64,000 nucleotides of DNA from Hyposmocoma kahamanoa (lineage: Eukaryota; Arthropoda; Insecta; Lepidoptera; Cosmopterigidae), in the NCBI RefSeq assembly GCF_003589595.1, contig NW_020654748.1, positions 2,920,320 through 2,984,319 on the forward strand, written 5' to 3'. Numbering within the stretch: position 1 is the first letter of the stretch; each line of letters opens with the position of its first letter. Positions 10,320 through 21,150 of this stretch are shown one piece after another. Both the position numbers and the translations under genes were made by a program. Under the pieces are notes generated by a model. That model saw only the letters and a list, made by a program, of their open reading frames with translations, was not told the origin of the DNA and ran no database searches.

Positions 10320-10666
10320 CATGGACAAAATGTTTGAAAGTTTTGAAAGAGAGCACGTGTGGGCTGAGAATGAATGGTTTACTCGTCAAGTGCCTCCTAT
10401 ACGCCGATGACCAGGTAATATTAGCGTCGTCAGAGGAGTTGCAGGCAATGGTAAATATTATGTATTTTGCTTTAAAAAGGATAAAAATGAAAATTGATGT
10501 GAGGAAGACTAAAGTAATGGTTTTTGAAAGAGATGAAGAACGCAGGGAATCAGGTAAATGATGCCTTGCATGCCTTCGTGGGCAGCCAGAAAGTGTTTAA
10601 TCATTGTCAGGACCGTAGCAAGTGGCAGACTGTTGTCTCTGCCTACCCCGATCCCGATGGGGAAAA
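10320..10666 (+). pseudogene. LINE reverse-transcriptase relic with YADD and fused C-terminus
   Basis: The frame ending at 10561 reads MNGLLVKCLLYADDQVILAS and continues with KTKVMVFERDEE. YADD (10400-10411) is the catalytic palm motif of reverse transcriptases, and the spacing to KTKVM fits RTE/Jockey-type LINEs. A one-frame shift near 10556 leads to a second frame, DRSKWQTVVSAYPDPDGEKA, stopping at TGA 10664-10666, which is a LINE C-terminal signature. In intact elements a long thumb/linker region lies between these motifs; here they are about 60 bases apart, so the copy has an internal deletion and a frameshift. It is not functional. A family A copy in the opposite orientation follows from 10688. 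Confidence 0.75.
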
Positions 10667-10687
10667 GGCTTGAAATATATGTATATA

Positions 10688-10986
10688 TTTTTTTTATAAT
10701 ATCACGTGGCGGGACGCACAAGTCGTGCGCCTGGTGGTAAGCTACACGCCTGTCCATAACATTTGCAGTGCCACTCAGAGCTTTAAATTCCAAAGATCTG
10801 AAGGGCACTGCCACTGCGCCCGTCATCTTGAGACATAAGTTGACAAGTTCCATGTCCTGTAATTTCACCAGCACCCTTCAAAGACTGGAACAAAGTATTG
10901 CTAACATTACTACTTAGCGGCAGAAATAATTAAGGTGGCAGTACTTCCCTGGACGAACTCTTTCACATAGAGCTCTACTGCTACTA
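10688..10986 (-). mobile_element. Family A, full-length unit
   Basis: Begins with the complement of the poly(A) end (TTTTTTATAATATCACG), passes ACAAGTCGTGCGCCTGGTGG, and ends at GAGCTCTACTGCTACTA, the recurrent 5' boundary. One of the most complete copies. Confidence 0.85.
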
Positions 10987-11282
10987 ATGTATAGCCTCTG
11001 GTAGTATTTCTACATATTGCACATACGTAAAAACACTACCAGAGGCTGTAAAAACGTTTCTTACGATACCAGCCGTATACGGCACGCTTTTCAAAGCCAC
11101 TACAACGTGTAAGTCAACTCGCATTGCCTAAGAGTAGACAAGACCCGTGCTCGCAGTGGGATCTATACACTTTAGAAACTTTTGCTGGGGTAGGTACTGC
11201 AACTAACAAAAGTTTTATCGGAATTAGATGAATAATAATGGTATGCATACGAAAGAAACGCTCATTTTAAATATGTAAATAG

Positions 11283-11284
<2 letters not shown>

Positions 11285-11314
<30 letters not shown>

Positions 11315-11516
11315 GCATACACTCAACATAGCCCCGCACTAGGGAAACCCTGTGTCGCGGGTGCCATGGACACATACATACACAGCCACAAATTAACAAC
11401 CAAACTCACGAGAGAAATAAATGTAGGCCATACAAATATTTCTCCCGGCCCGGGAATCGAACCTGGAACCTCTGCGTGGCAGTCTGGCATGGTAACCGTT
11501 CGGCCACGGAGGCAGT
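11285..11516 (-). mobile_element. SINE-1, full length with long (AAT)n tail
   Basis: Roughly ten AAT units (11285-11313) form the 3' tail, followed by the body and a head ending CGGCCACGGAGGCAGT. The minus-strand box A is TGGCCGAACGG and box B GGTTCGATTCC, both perfect matches to the pol III consensus. Confidence 0.9.
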
Positions 11517-11534
11517 ATTATAACATTGTTAGTG

Positions 11535-11705
11535 TAAAGATCTAAGGGGCACTGCCACCGCACCCGTCACCTTGAAACATAAAGTTGACAAGTCCCATGT
11601 GTAGTTTCACCAACACGCTTCAAAACCGAAACGTAGTAAAGCTTGGCGACAGAAATTATAGTACTTCCCTGGACAAACTCTTACACAAGGAGCTCTACTG
11701 CTACA
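11535..11705 (-). mobile_element. Family A, 3'-deleted copy
   Basis: It starts internally at AAAGATCTAAGGGGCACTGC and ends at the usual 5' boundary GAGCTCTACTGCTAC. The poly(A)-side half is missing. Confidence 0.75.
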
Positions 11706-13084
11706 TGTTACAGTTTTGTATTATAATGTCCTTTTTAATACGCAATTTTTTCTGTTATTTCTGCAAGGTATATTCATGGGCAGTATCACATATGAAAAGC
11801 GAAGCTCCTTGTGGTTACTTGACCAGCTGATTGAAAGTAAACAAACACGACACCATTTCTACCTCATTCGTTTACTGGTACAGTATTTGTGTCGTTGAGC
11901 AATTTTAAATTTAAATAATGTAACAAAGCATGCTGTTGCTTAATACGTATGCATCGAACAGAAGACCGATAAAATCCGCCATTTTGATTTTTTGGCATGA
12001 AAAAATATTTTATTAATGAGTATAAACTTCAAGTAACCCACATAGAGTGGATGGGTGCGCCTTACTTTTTTTTGTGATTCAGATTTTAATTTTAATTTTC
12101 GATGTTAATTTTATTTTTATAAGTGATTATTTAATTTTATTAGTTAAGAGAATATGGATCATAGACATATGAAATAAATGGTTTTTATTTTTTTATAATT
12201 TAATTCTCGTTGTAATAATATTCATATTTTATAAGGAAATTTATATAAATTTATTTTTATATAACAATCATTTTATATTATTGTCCATTCAGATAATTTT
12301 TTATTACCTGTATGTGTGTATTTGTATGTAGGTTAGGTTAAACCGAATATATTTGCATTTACGAACATATTTTGAATCAAATTTATTTCAGTTTAAAAAT
12401 CTATTTAGTTATGTCAACTGAGGCTTATAAAGTATAAATGTTATTTAAAATGAATGTTAGGGTTAACGATAGTTATTAAAAATGAAAATATGGACCGTAA
12501 GTTTGTATTAAACGTTTTGTTATATAAAATTAATTGTCATATAAAAAATGATTATATCAATAAAATTATATTAAATGTGCGTTAGGTCAAAAATATTTAT
12601 ATTATACATTACACACCCAGATATAACCTCCGTCTGAAATCGCGGAACAATTAAAAACGAATTCTAAAAATCATAACGAATACATTCTACTTCTTCTAAA
12701 TACACTACCATAGTAGAATAAAGAATGATAATCATTCAAAAGTAAATAAGTTCCCTAAGGCACTAGTCAGGACTTACGACAGGGTCTAAATACAGAAGTT
12801 ATTTATAAGTAAATTAAAAAGAAAATACGAGAAACTACTACGAGTAAAGTTTATTCATCGAAATAACAAATAAAATAGTGTGTAAATTGTGTACATTAGC
12901 ACAGCTGTAACTGTTATTATGATCGTAAATATGTTTTAGTACAATAAATCATAGTAGAAATAAATAGGTACTTGTAGAAAGGCCAAAGAAACTCTAATAA
13001 AATATTACTCTGTATAATTTTACTGGCTATTCTTAACAATAGTTTTCACATAGTCACAAATGCATTCAAAGGTCAATATATAAC
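11706..13084. other. Unassigned, very AT-rich intergenic stretch
   Basis: 12060-12620 is among the most AT-rich parts of the window. No gene, RNA or recognised repeat. Confidence 0.5.
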
Positions 13085-13140
13085 CTTCTATAATAAGATA
13101 CCGGTTGATATTCAAAATTTGGCATTTATTTACAACATTT
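13085..13140 (+). pseudogene. Short LINE family B2 C-terminal remnant
   Basis: The frame FYNKIPVDIQNLAFIYNI followed by a stop matches the tail at 22890-23170 (NNIPVDIQILPFMKFKT), a Y-N-K-I-P motif typical of the last part of CR1/Jockey-type ORF2. A SINE-1 lies directly downstream. Confidence 0.5.
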
Positions 13141-13145
13141 AAACC

Positions 13146-13360
13146 CATAATAATAATAACGCTCACAATCAACATAGCCCCGCACTAGGGAAACCCTGTG
13201 TCGCGGATGCCATGGACACACACATAGACAACCACAAATTAGACCCAAACTCACGAGAGAAATAAATGTAGGCCATACAAATATTTCTCCCGGCCCGGGA
13301 ATCGAACCTGGGACCTCTGCGTGGCAGTCCGGCATGGTAACCGTTCGGCCACGGAGGCAG
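13146..13360 (-). mobile_element. SINE-1, full length
   Basis: Perfect box B complement at 13298-13308 and box A complement CCGTTCGGCCA at 13341-13351; the body and AAT-type tail are intact. Family A begins 8 bp later in the other orientation. Confidence 0.9.
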
Positions 13361-13367
13361 CTATGGT

Positions 13368-13628
13368 GAGTAACAGTAGAGATTCTTGTTAAACAGTTCG
13401 TCCAGGGAAGTACTGCCACCACACCTAGTTCTGCCAAGCAGTAATGTGAACATTACTGCGTTCCGGTTTCGAAGGGCAAGGGTGAAAATTACAGGCACAA
13501 GGTACTTGTCAACTTATGTCTCAGGATGTCGGGCAAAGTGGCAGTGCCCCTCAGGTCTTTGTGATTTAAAGCTCTGAGTGGCACTGCAACTATTATGAAT
13601 AAGCGTGTCGCTTACCACGAGCAAAAAA
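13368..13628 (+). mobile_element. Family A, near full length
   Basis: From AGTAACAGTAGAGATTCTTG through GTTCGTCCAGGGAAGTACTG and GGTTTCGAAGGGCAAGGGTG to CGCTTACCACGAGCAAAAAAA. The last ~40 bp before the poly(A) are shortened. Confidence 0.85.
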
Positions 13629-13678
13629 AAATTCACACGATTTGAGAATTTCCTCCTTTCTTTGAAGTCAGTTAAAAA
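13629..13678 (+). repeat. Family D terminal fragment
   Basis: TTTGAGAATTTCCTCCTTTC followed by TTTGAAGTCAGTTAAAAA corresponds to the end of the 3584-3790 copy. Confidence 0.55.
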
Positions 13679-13796
13679 TAAACATGATTTGAGTTTCAAT
13701 TCCAATTAGTGATAGCGAATCTGTAGAGTACTAAATAAGCAGACACAAAGAACAAAATTATAATCATTATGTCAATATTCTTGAGATCTTTTTTTA

Positions 13797-14004
13797 TACA
13801 CTCAACATAGCCCCTAGGAACTACTAACTAGCACTAGGAAACCCTGGGTCGCGGGTGCCATGAACACATATAGCCAACAAATTACACCCCAACTCACGAG
13901 AGAAATAACTGTAGGCTATACAAATATTTCTCCCGCACCGGGAATCGAACCTGGGACCTCTGCGTGGCAGTCCGGCATGGTAACCGTTCGGCCACGGAGG
14001 CAGT
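13797..14004 (-). mobile_element. SINE-1 with a small internal insert
   Basis: Complete from CTCAACATAGCCCC to CCACGGAGGCAGT. About 17 bp (13816-13832 region) of extra sequence interrupts the GCACTAGG block, with CTAG-type duplicated ends. Box B and box A are intact. Confidence 0.85.
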
Positions 14005-14227
14005 TAAGGTCTGTATGTTTGTCAAGAGAAATCTAAAAATGTTCGAACGAAAACAGTCCTCATCTTTTTCCAGGTTTGCAAATCGCTTACTGGCGCTTCT
14101 AGTAAAACTACATGTTTCATGACAAACAGTTATAAGATGTCCATAAAAATTGTTTAATTTAATGACTACGAGTATGTAGAACAAATGCCTCAAAGGGAAT
14201 TTCAAAATCATATTTATAAAATATTAT

Positions 14228-14412
14228 TAGATAATTTTAAATTTTTATTGAATTGATATTCGATTACTTTTTTGTGAAATTATTCCACTAGTTTGTTATA
14301 ATTATTAATACAACCGACGTCTGCCACGGTAAGCTAGAAGACGTCGGTTCGAATCCAGTCGGGTCGTAGGAATTTTTTCTGAGTGTTCGGTCTTTGTATT
14401 AATAATTATAAC
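14228..14412. mobile_element. SINE-2 inverted pair (fold-back)
   Basis: 14228-14308 is the SINE-2 3' region in minus orientation (CCACTAGTTTGTTATAATTA, then TTAATACAA). It is joined to a plus-oriented SINE-2 tRNA part (AGACGTCGGTTCGAATCC, with box B, then TGAGTGTTCGGTCTTTGTAT) ending in the same ATTAATAATTATAAC. The two halves can pair over their ends. Confidence 0.65.
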
Positions 14413-14644
14413 TATTAGATAATTGTTTTTACAGTTTAGATGAATTTCTCATGTATAAATTTATTTAAATTATTATGATCAGGATACATTAAATATTGTA
14501 AATTAAACTTTATATCATAATTGATATAAATAATGACAAAAATTGGAATAAATTAATAAATAATAAATATAGATAATAGAATAATATTATAAGTGTTTAT
14601 TAGAACGACTGCTATGATATAATATTGTAAAATTTTGCATTTCA

Positions 14645-14740
14645 GAAATGCACGGAACACGCTTGTACAAGTATTATGCACTTTTACCATCACCAATACC
14701 GTGTTTGCTTGCAAATAAACCATTTTCATTTCATTTTCAT
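14645..14740 (+). repeat. Possible LINE 3' tail
   Basis: ACGCTTGTACAAGTATTATG ... TTGCTTGCAAATAAACCATT followed by a TTTTCATTTCATTTTCAT microsatellite end. The tail style is that of lepidopteran LINEs, but no coding relic supports it. Confidence 0.35.
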
Positions 14741-15143
14741 ATTAAATGTAAACGTAATTATAATATCATTGTTCCACAACTTTTAGTCTTCGCATATTAA
14801 TTTAAAAAAGTAAACATTACGACTGAAACAATCGCCGATCAGACTTAACAAGCCACTTCCTTTTATGACAAACTTTCGATGGTAAATCGATAAAATCATT
14901 CGAATGGTGGACATATCGATTTCACAAATCGATAAACAGTAATGGTTGATATCAATAACAAAGTCTATCACCAATTAGAGAGAGGTTATCTTACGATTAC
15001 CGTGACCACAGAGTAAAAAATATACATACATTATGTTACATATTATAACAAGAAAACTGCTTGTTGTACATTAGCTTGTTATGTTATACTTACGTTTCTA
15101 TTTTATAAAAAATAATTATTTATTGCGTGCGTGTGGTGGTAAG

Positions 15144-15367
15144 CAAAGTCAAAGAATCAATTATCCCATAAGTTAAATAAATTTAAACTTGAAAACGTCA
15201 TATTTAACCTACTACTCGTTCACTACGCTGACTTCCCCGAGAAGAACGAGCAAGAAACTCTAGAGATTGCTCTTTTCAAATAAACTTAAATGCTATGGAA
15301 TGCACTTTGAATCACATTGGTGTAGAATCTAGAGCCATGTCGTCTTTCCGTACATCTATAACTAACA
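15144..15367 (-). mobile_element. LINE family B, 3' fragment
   Basis: The minus strand ends in CTTTGACTTTGC; the body carries GCTCGTTCTTCTCGGGGAAG, then GTCAGCGTAGTGAACGAG, shared with 22421-22846, 28008-28475 and 30992-31378. It is 5'-truncated within the last codons of the reading frame. Confidence 0.7.
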
Positions 15368-15462
15368 CTACAGTACAGTGACGCACAAAATGCCTTAAAC
15401 AGTGTTATCTTCACTATGCTGCATTGTACTTTTTAAGTGTAATAAAAGAACATAGTATTATA

Positions 15463-15700
15463 TAATCTCAGCGCAGAGTACTACAAAAACCGACCTCAAA
15501 AGTCATTCATCCCCTAATTTGCCACCCTTGGAGGCGGAATATTTTCTTCAATATTAGGTAGGACCATTACTGAGGTACCCTTTCTCCAACAAAAAGAATC
15601 ATCAAGATCGGTTCACAAATGCCGGAGAAAGGCATAACATAAATACAAAAAAAAACATACATTAGAATTGAGAACATCTTCATTTTATTGGAGTCAGTTA
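15463..15700 (+). repeat. Family D repeat, long copy
   Basis: Preceded by GCGCAGAGTACTACAAAAAC, as in the 21800 and 34305 copies, so the family extends beyond the ACCGAC motif. Contains GCCACCCTTGGAGGCGGAAT and AAAAGAATCATCAAGATCGG. Confidence 0.75.
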
Positions 15701-16860
15701 CAAAAATATTTGTAGCGACTCCTATAGTCCTATTTTTATTGTTTTTGCAGTTCAATTATGAAGCAATAGTCGACTTTGAAAACATTGAATGTTGGAAATC
15801 TATAGTTCTGGAACTACAGACATTATGTAAAGAGAGGTGTTGATTGGAAAAAATACACCTGTAAAAACGAGCTACTACATATTATAGTTATTACCTTCAC
15901 ACGCACGCACGCTATGATGGCCGTTTTGACAGATTACAATAGTGAGGCCAAATCTCAATAAATTATGGAAAAAATATAATCAAATGCGAGTCGCATCGAC
16001 AAGTTTCTAGATTTATAACTATTATTGCAATGTAGTTAGTAGCTAATTAAAAAGTTTGAATAAAACGATAATAAAAGTCTTTACTTAATATATCGTCAAT
16101 TCGAAACTGCTTCGTTGGCATAAGCTTTGAGGCGAGTTTACCGGAGGTAGAAGTTGTGGTCGATAGCGATCCTATAAGTGGCGATCATAAGATTTCATTT
16201 TTAAAAATTTCTATGCCGAGTTGTGTCGTAAAATTATACATTTCATAAATTTTACTGCACATCACTATTGACAACAACGTACATCAATTAGCACCTCCAA
16301 GGTAGTTATGAATTAATACGAAACTTGAAGAGCGGACAAACGTCAAAACGGCCAAACAGCGTGTCGGTACTTTAGTAAAATCTATCATATGTATAACTCA
16401 CAAAAGCTTACTGCTTCTCTATAAGCTATGGCCCATTTCAAGTAAAGGAAACAACTATACTATCGGTAAAACGCTTACATGGAGCGAAAGCCAAGCGAGT
16501 TTGCTTTATAAACTACTTATGGGCAGCTTTTTGTTATCCGGCCGTTGTTTGATTGTTTAAATAAATGTGAGAACGCTGGAAAAAGCTGCTAACATGATGA
16601 AAACCGTACAGGTGCGTTCAGTGTATGCTTTAGCTTTTTTCGAAGTGCGTATGTCTCGCTGTTTAAGGCTAAACACGCACCGCAGTGCGGATAAACTGAA
16701 AATGCTGTAGTTACTCCGCTAACCACCATACTTAGTTTCCGTAAATTTTACTCGCAATATACTCATAATTTTGCCACCAAATCATAACTATCACTGCGTT
16801 TAAATTAACTATATTAACATGTGTGCACGCCCATGTGACATTATTATAAAAATATTTTTT
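15701..16860. other. Unassigned intergenic sequence
   Basis: No gene recognised. 16440-16740 is less AT-rich than its flanks, without a long open frame. Confidence 0.45.
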
Positions 16861-17106
16861 TTTAGAATATTATGTGACGGGACGAACAAGTCGTGTGCCT
16901 GGTGGTAAGCGACACGCCTGTCCATACCAGTTGCATTACCACTTAGAGCTAAGTTGACAAGTCTCATGTGCCTGTAATTTCACCAGCACCCTTACCCTTC
17001 AAAACCGGAACACAATAATGCTGACATTACTGCTTGGCGGCAGAAATAAGCAAGGTGGCAGTACTTCCCTGGAGGAACTCTTTCACAAGGAGATTTACTG
17101 CTACTA
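16861..17106 (-). mobile_element. Family A, near full length with internal deletion
   Basis: From TTATGTGACGGGACGAACAA to GAGATTTACTGCTACTA. About 50 bp around the GCACTGCCACTGCGCCCGTC block is missing. Confidence 0.8.
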
Positions 17107-17620
17107 CCTGTTACACCTGGTTTGAGTAATTTTCAGATTTACTAATCTGTATCTAATTTCGGTGGCAATCATAAAATACTTAAAAGAGCAATTTGTTTTG
17201 TATTATATCTTCAAGATTGTGTAGTTAAGGTAATTACTAGGTAAACAATTTTTACAAATTACGCTTCGAATTGCTGAATTTATATCAAAATTAAAATTAG
17301 TTTACTTAACATACAGCACAATACAAGAAAAAAAAGAAATACAATTTAATAATAGACAACAGTGGTAGATAAATCTCTGTTACATCACACGTAATAATCA
17401 ATTAGATACCTTTATACGCACATACCAACAAAAACGTTTTTGTTTTATAAGATTTGTGTCTCAAACGTGCGCTTACGCATTGTACAATTACTGCGTTATG
17501 CAACAAATAAAAATCAATTCATCAAACGCGTTCGTAATGCTTAGAGATCCGTTCAAATAATTATTTGAACGATCAAGAAGAGTAACTACCACCAGGTTAG
17601 GATCTGCGGTTTTGTATTCT
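17107..17620. other. Unassigned AT-rich intergenic sequence
   Basis: No gene or repeat recognised. Confidence 0.45.
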
Positions 17621-17790
17621 GCCCCCGTAGTAATACTACGCATGATAGTCGCGACGCGCGCGATAAAATTGGATTAAGTGCGCACTATTGGCTGTCTCAA
17701 TCAGATCTAATTTAGATAGCCAACAGCGCGCGCTTAGTTCAAGTTTATCGCGCGCGTCGCGACTATCATGCGTAGCCACGCTACGGGGGC
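17621..17790. mobile_element. GC-rich fold-back MITE, ~170 bp
   Basis: The left arm GCCCCCGTAG ... CATGATAGTCGCGACGCGCG is mirrored by CGCGTCGCGACTATCATGCG ... CTACGGGGGC. The arms are over 50 bp with a few small mismatches, and the centre is 30-60 bp. It could form a long hairpin. There is no coding capacity, and no clear target duplication in the flanks. Confidence 0.75.
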
Positions 17791-18806
17791 TGACCGTTTT
17801 AAAATAAAAATGCAAGGTGGCTCGAATTATGTGTCCGAGGGTATGAATGTGAGTATGAGTACGTAACAGGTTGACAACAGAGATGGGCAGTGGGTGGACT
17901 TCACTCTAAGCCGGGTTTTAATCCTTTTTTCCCCAAAATCGTGGGCAAAAACTGCTAATATGGAATTCATACTTGGTATAATTCCACACTTACGACAAAT
18001 TTCGATGTAAAAAATCTTTTAGATGAAATAGTGGCAACTTCACACAATACCGACCTTGCAATCCAGTGGATTCTCACTATTAAGGATGCACATTACGATT
18101 CAATTTTTATGATCGAACAATCAAATCGATTCAAGTTCGTACGATCAAACCATTTTTTGTATCGATATACTTCAACGCGAATTTCAAGCGAATCGATTCA
18201 ATGGAAAGCAATAAACTGTTGTAATAATATCATTGAATTTGAACTAAACTGGATTTACAACACATACTTAGTTGTAATTAGTTTTTGCCCCGAATTTTGA
18301 GCGTTAATGAGTTTTAACCCGACCTAAACCGTTAACAAAGCTCCGGGTTAAAACTCGAGCTCTTGGCCATATCAGGTTGACGGTAATGATGTTGTTGGTG
18401 GCCATAGTTAATAATGTGTAGGTACTAATAAATAGATGGGTCTTCTACAGATGGGAAATTTTCATTTCGAATTTCTCGCAATGCTCCCGGAAACAAAACT
18501 GACTTTGTAAAAGCGAATATTTAACTAACAACACCTTAACAATATACTACTAAATCCGAAATACATAATTACTGTAACACAACATATTATTATGTATAAT
18601 TGTTACACTGTTTTATTTTACACGCTAAAGCAGATTTCCTGAAAACACACGCGGTCAAAATTAATACCAATAATAAACTTTATTGTGTAAGACGTTGTGC
18701 TATAGCTGTACATCATTGTTTTTTACAGCTCGGATGTCTTCCTCGTGATCGGATATGAGATATAAAAAACAATGATGCACAAAAGTGCACCGCAACATGT
18801 CACACA
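17791..18806. other. Unassigned intergenic sequence
   Basis: The 89-codon frame at 18031-18300 has no recognisable domain. No repeat recognised. Confidence 0.4.
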
Positions 18807-19176
18807 AAATGACACTAAGCGCGCTTGCGCTCTGCATCCGATTCGTATTCATTCTAAATCCGAGACCATACAAATCTAGAAAACTCGGACCCACTTCGCA
18901 TGTCGCGTGTGCACTAAGTCCCACCCGAATCTAAGGGTCGTATTCCAGAACGCTACTCAACACTCAAATCAGGACTTGAGTATGATTTCAAGCACTGGAA
19001 ATACGATCCTAATGGCAAGGACTTGAGTATGATTTTCAGTGCTCACTGCAATACTCAAGTCCTGACTTGAGTATTGAGTAAAGTTCTGGAATAATACCCT
19101 AAGAAAATACGAACATCGCTTGTACACCTAGAGATAAAATGATCCCTATAACATTTTGGACCGTCATTTCTCGGAT
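18807..19176 (+). repeat. Family F repeat, interrupted copy
   Basis: 18819-18930 and 19101-19176 together match the complement of 62611-62820: CATCCGATTCGTATTC, then CCGAGACCATACAAATCTAG, and after the interruption CGCTTGTACACCTAGAGATA, then AAATGATCCCT. The MITE at 18935-19100 separates the halves here and is absent from the other copy. Confidence 0.8.
18935..19100. mobile_element. Fold-back MITE nested in family F
   Basis: The ends GGGTCGTATTCCAGAACGCT and AAGTTCTGGAATAATACCC form inverted repeats of about 49 bp with roughly six mismatches. The interior repeats GGACTTGAGTATGATTT twice. A second copy of the same left end starts at 63954. Confidence 0.8.
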
Positions 19177-20213
19177 TCGGAACTGGAATAGGACGTAGTG
19201 CGCAAATGCTCTTGCCGATAAACTTTACTCATAATACATGATTTGTATATAGACAACAAAGGTTTACAGATACTGTCTTAACTAGAGTGAGCTTGTATAT
19301 CAAGTCCCTGTAACATAATGCACATAATGCAATAGGAACTGCACGTGTGAGTGTATATAATAAGAAGGTCAAAAGGAAAATCACAACACCGCGATATAGA
19401 AAACCATTCAAAAAATGGTCAACGCCATCTAGCGGTCTAACTGACAAGTGAAGGAAGTGTAAAATGGCCTGCAGATTTGCTTGATTTTTTGACGATGGAC
19501 ACGTGTAGGTAGCTTACAAAATTTCTTGTTTGGTTTGATCACACGTGACAATCGTCTTTAGGCACCTAAACAAATTCACTCTCAACGAAGACAGAATCAC
19601 AGTTGAGTCCACTAGTAAAATCTAGTCTTCTAATTGAATATATCCCATTTGACTACGGAACTTTCACAACAAAAACGAACTTGCGTACAATTTTATTTGT
19701 TCTCTTGCTGCTATCACTCAAACAAATGAAAGTGTCACAGCAGTGGCAAAACAACCGGATATTATATGTAAATTTGTCCGTCTGTCTATCCGTTGTGATA
19801 AATTGTTTTATTATATTTCTTGTTAATTAATTGAAATTGAATTGATTCTGTGTTATTATTGAAAGGAAACTTATTAATGAATATACGGAACCAAAAATGC
19901 ATCGTAACTCTTTTAATTTTTTTATTTGTGTTTAGTTTTGCACCTTTAACATATGAAAACAGATTTCTCCAGAAAAATAAAAAGATCGTCCTTCAGTGGG
20001 TAAACTAACTTTCATGGAACCCTAAACCACCAAAGTTTCTCTCCCGCCCACCCCATAGTATAACGTTCCTATGGTTTTATTAAAGCCCACCCTCTATATG
20101 CAAATGATACTATTTGGAGAATTCCAGATTATTCTGGATTAAACCGGTTCGGAATAAAAGAATTCCAGTCATAACTTCGTGCACAAAAGGCTTTGTCTCC
20201 AGTTGCAATTGCA
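19177..20213. other. Unassigned intergenic sequence
   Basis: No gene recognised. CGCCATCTAGCGGTC at about 19424-19438 resembles the CTCF-like word also present near 29852. The 75-codon frame at 19603-19830 is without a domain. Confidence 0.4.
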
Positions 20214-20442
20214 TATCGTCTGCTTAAAGATAAAACCACATAAGTGACATTTTCCACAAAATATCTCTAAATGTAGTAAGAAAATAACCATCTTTCTGCA
20301 GATACAACGCTTATTAAGTTTATAGCTTTTTAATTATTGAGTTTCACGTGCAGAAGGTAGTGATTTATTACCATAGCTATATAAATTAAAGACTTTTTGT
20401 TTAAAATGTCACTTATGTAGTTCTGTCTTTAAGCAGACGATA
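20214..20442. mobile_element. MITE with ~38-bp terminal inverted repeats
   Basis: The left end TATCGTCTGCTTAAAGATAA, then ACCACATAAGTGACATTTT, is mirrored by AAAATGTCACTTATGTAGTT, then CTGTCTTTAAGCAGACGATA. Total length is about 229 bp, the interior is AT-rich and non-coding. The superfamily is undetermined. Confidence 0.75.
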
Positions 20443-21150
20443 TTTAACAGCTTATTACCTACATAGAGAGAGATACATTGCATAGCACAATTGCTAAGAC
20501 ATTTATTTGTATATAATACAAGATTATTTGTATAATATAACAATTTCGCAGGCATAAATCACTAATATCATAAACAACAACTTTCCGTTCCATTACTTTT
20601 TATAAAACATAATAAATTTACCAAAAATATACTTTTAAGTTTTTGTTGTACTATTTGACACTTTTTAGATCTGAATTTGGTAATAAATTATTTAGTAACG
20701 CCTCCCGCGTGCTTTATTTTGCTACCGCACAGTGTTATCATCGTTTGGAGCGATCTATTTAAATATATTTGTACGAAAGTAACATCTGACGAGTGAATGA
20801 GTCATTTAGTCATTTTACAAAATAACCCAAATACATATAATGACCTCCACTTAAGTCCACATTGCTAATGTTGCAGAACGAAAACAAAAACCATGAAATA
20901 TACCACACTATACGTTCTTGAAACGTATTTACAGCTGTCTTTCGGAACAGAACAACAGCTGCTGTGGTGGTGGCAATTAATAGTAAGCCTTGTATTTTAC
21001 CTTTGCCGCCGACCGCAGTGTCAGATTTAATATTACTGCGAAACGCTCATGATAACACTGTAGTGCTTTTCTTTAAAAGAAGTAAGCAAGAAAGATTGAA
21101 GTAGCAATGTGGACGTAAAAAAGAAAGCCAGGTATGTAGAAGAAATTTAA
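20443..21150. other. Unassigned intergenic sequence
   Basis: No gene or recognised repeat. The TTAA at 21147-21150 is the left flank of the next element. Confidence 0.4.

Noticed and set aside
10509..10874. Minus-strand frame of 121 codons
   Set aside because: Covers a LINE relic antisense and a family A copy; no protein signature.
11285..11313. Independent (AAT)n microsatellite
   Set aside because: It is the 3' tail of the SINE-1 copy on the minus strand, in the same place as in other copies.
13298..13351. Functional tRNA genes at SINE-1 heads
   Set aside because: The same head recurs in about ten places, always joined to the same non-tRNA body; it is a SINE promoter.
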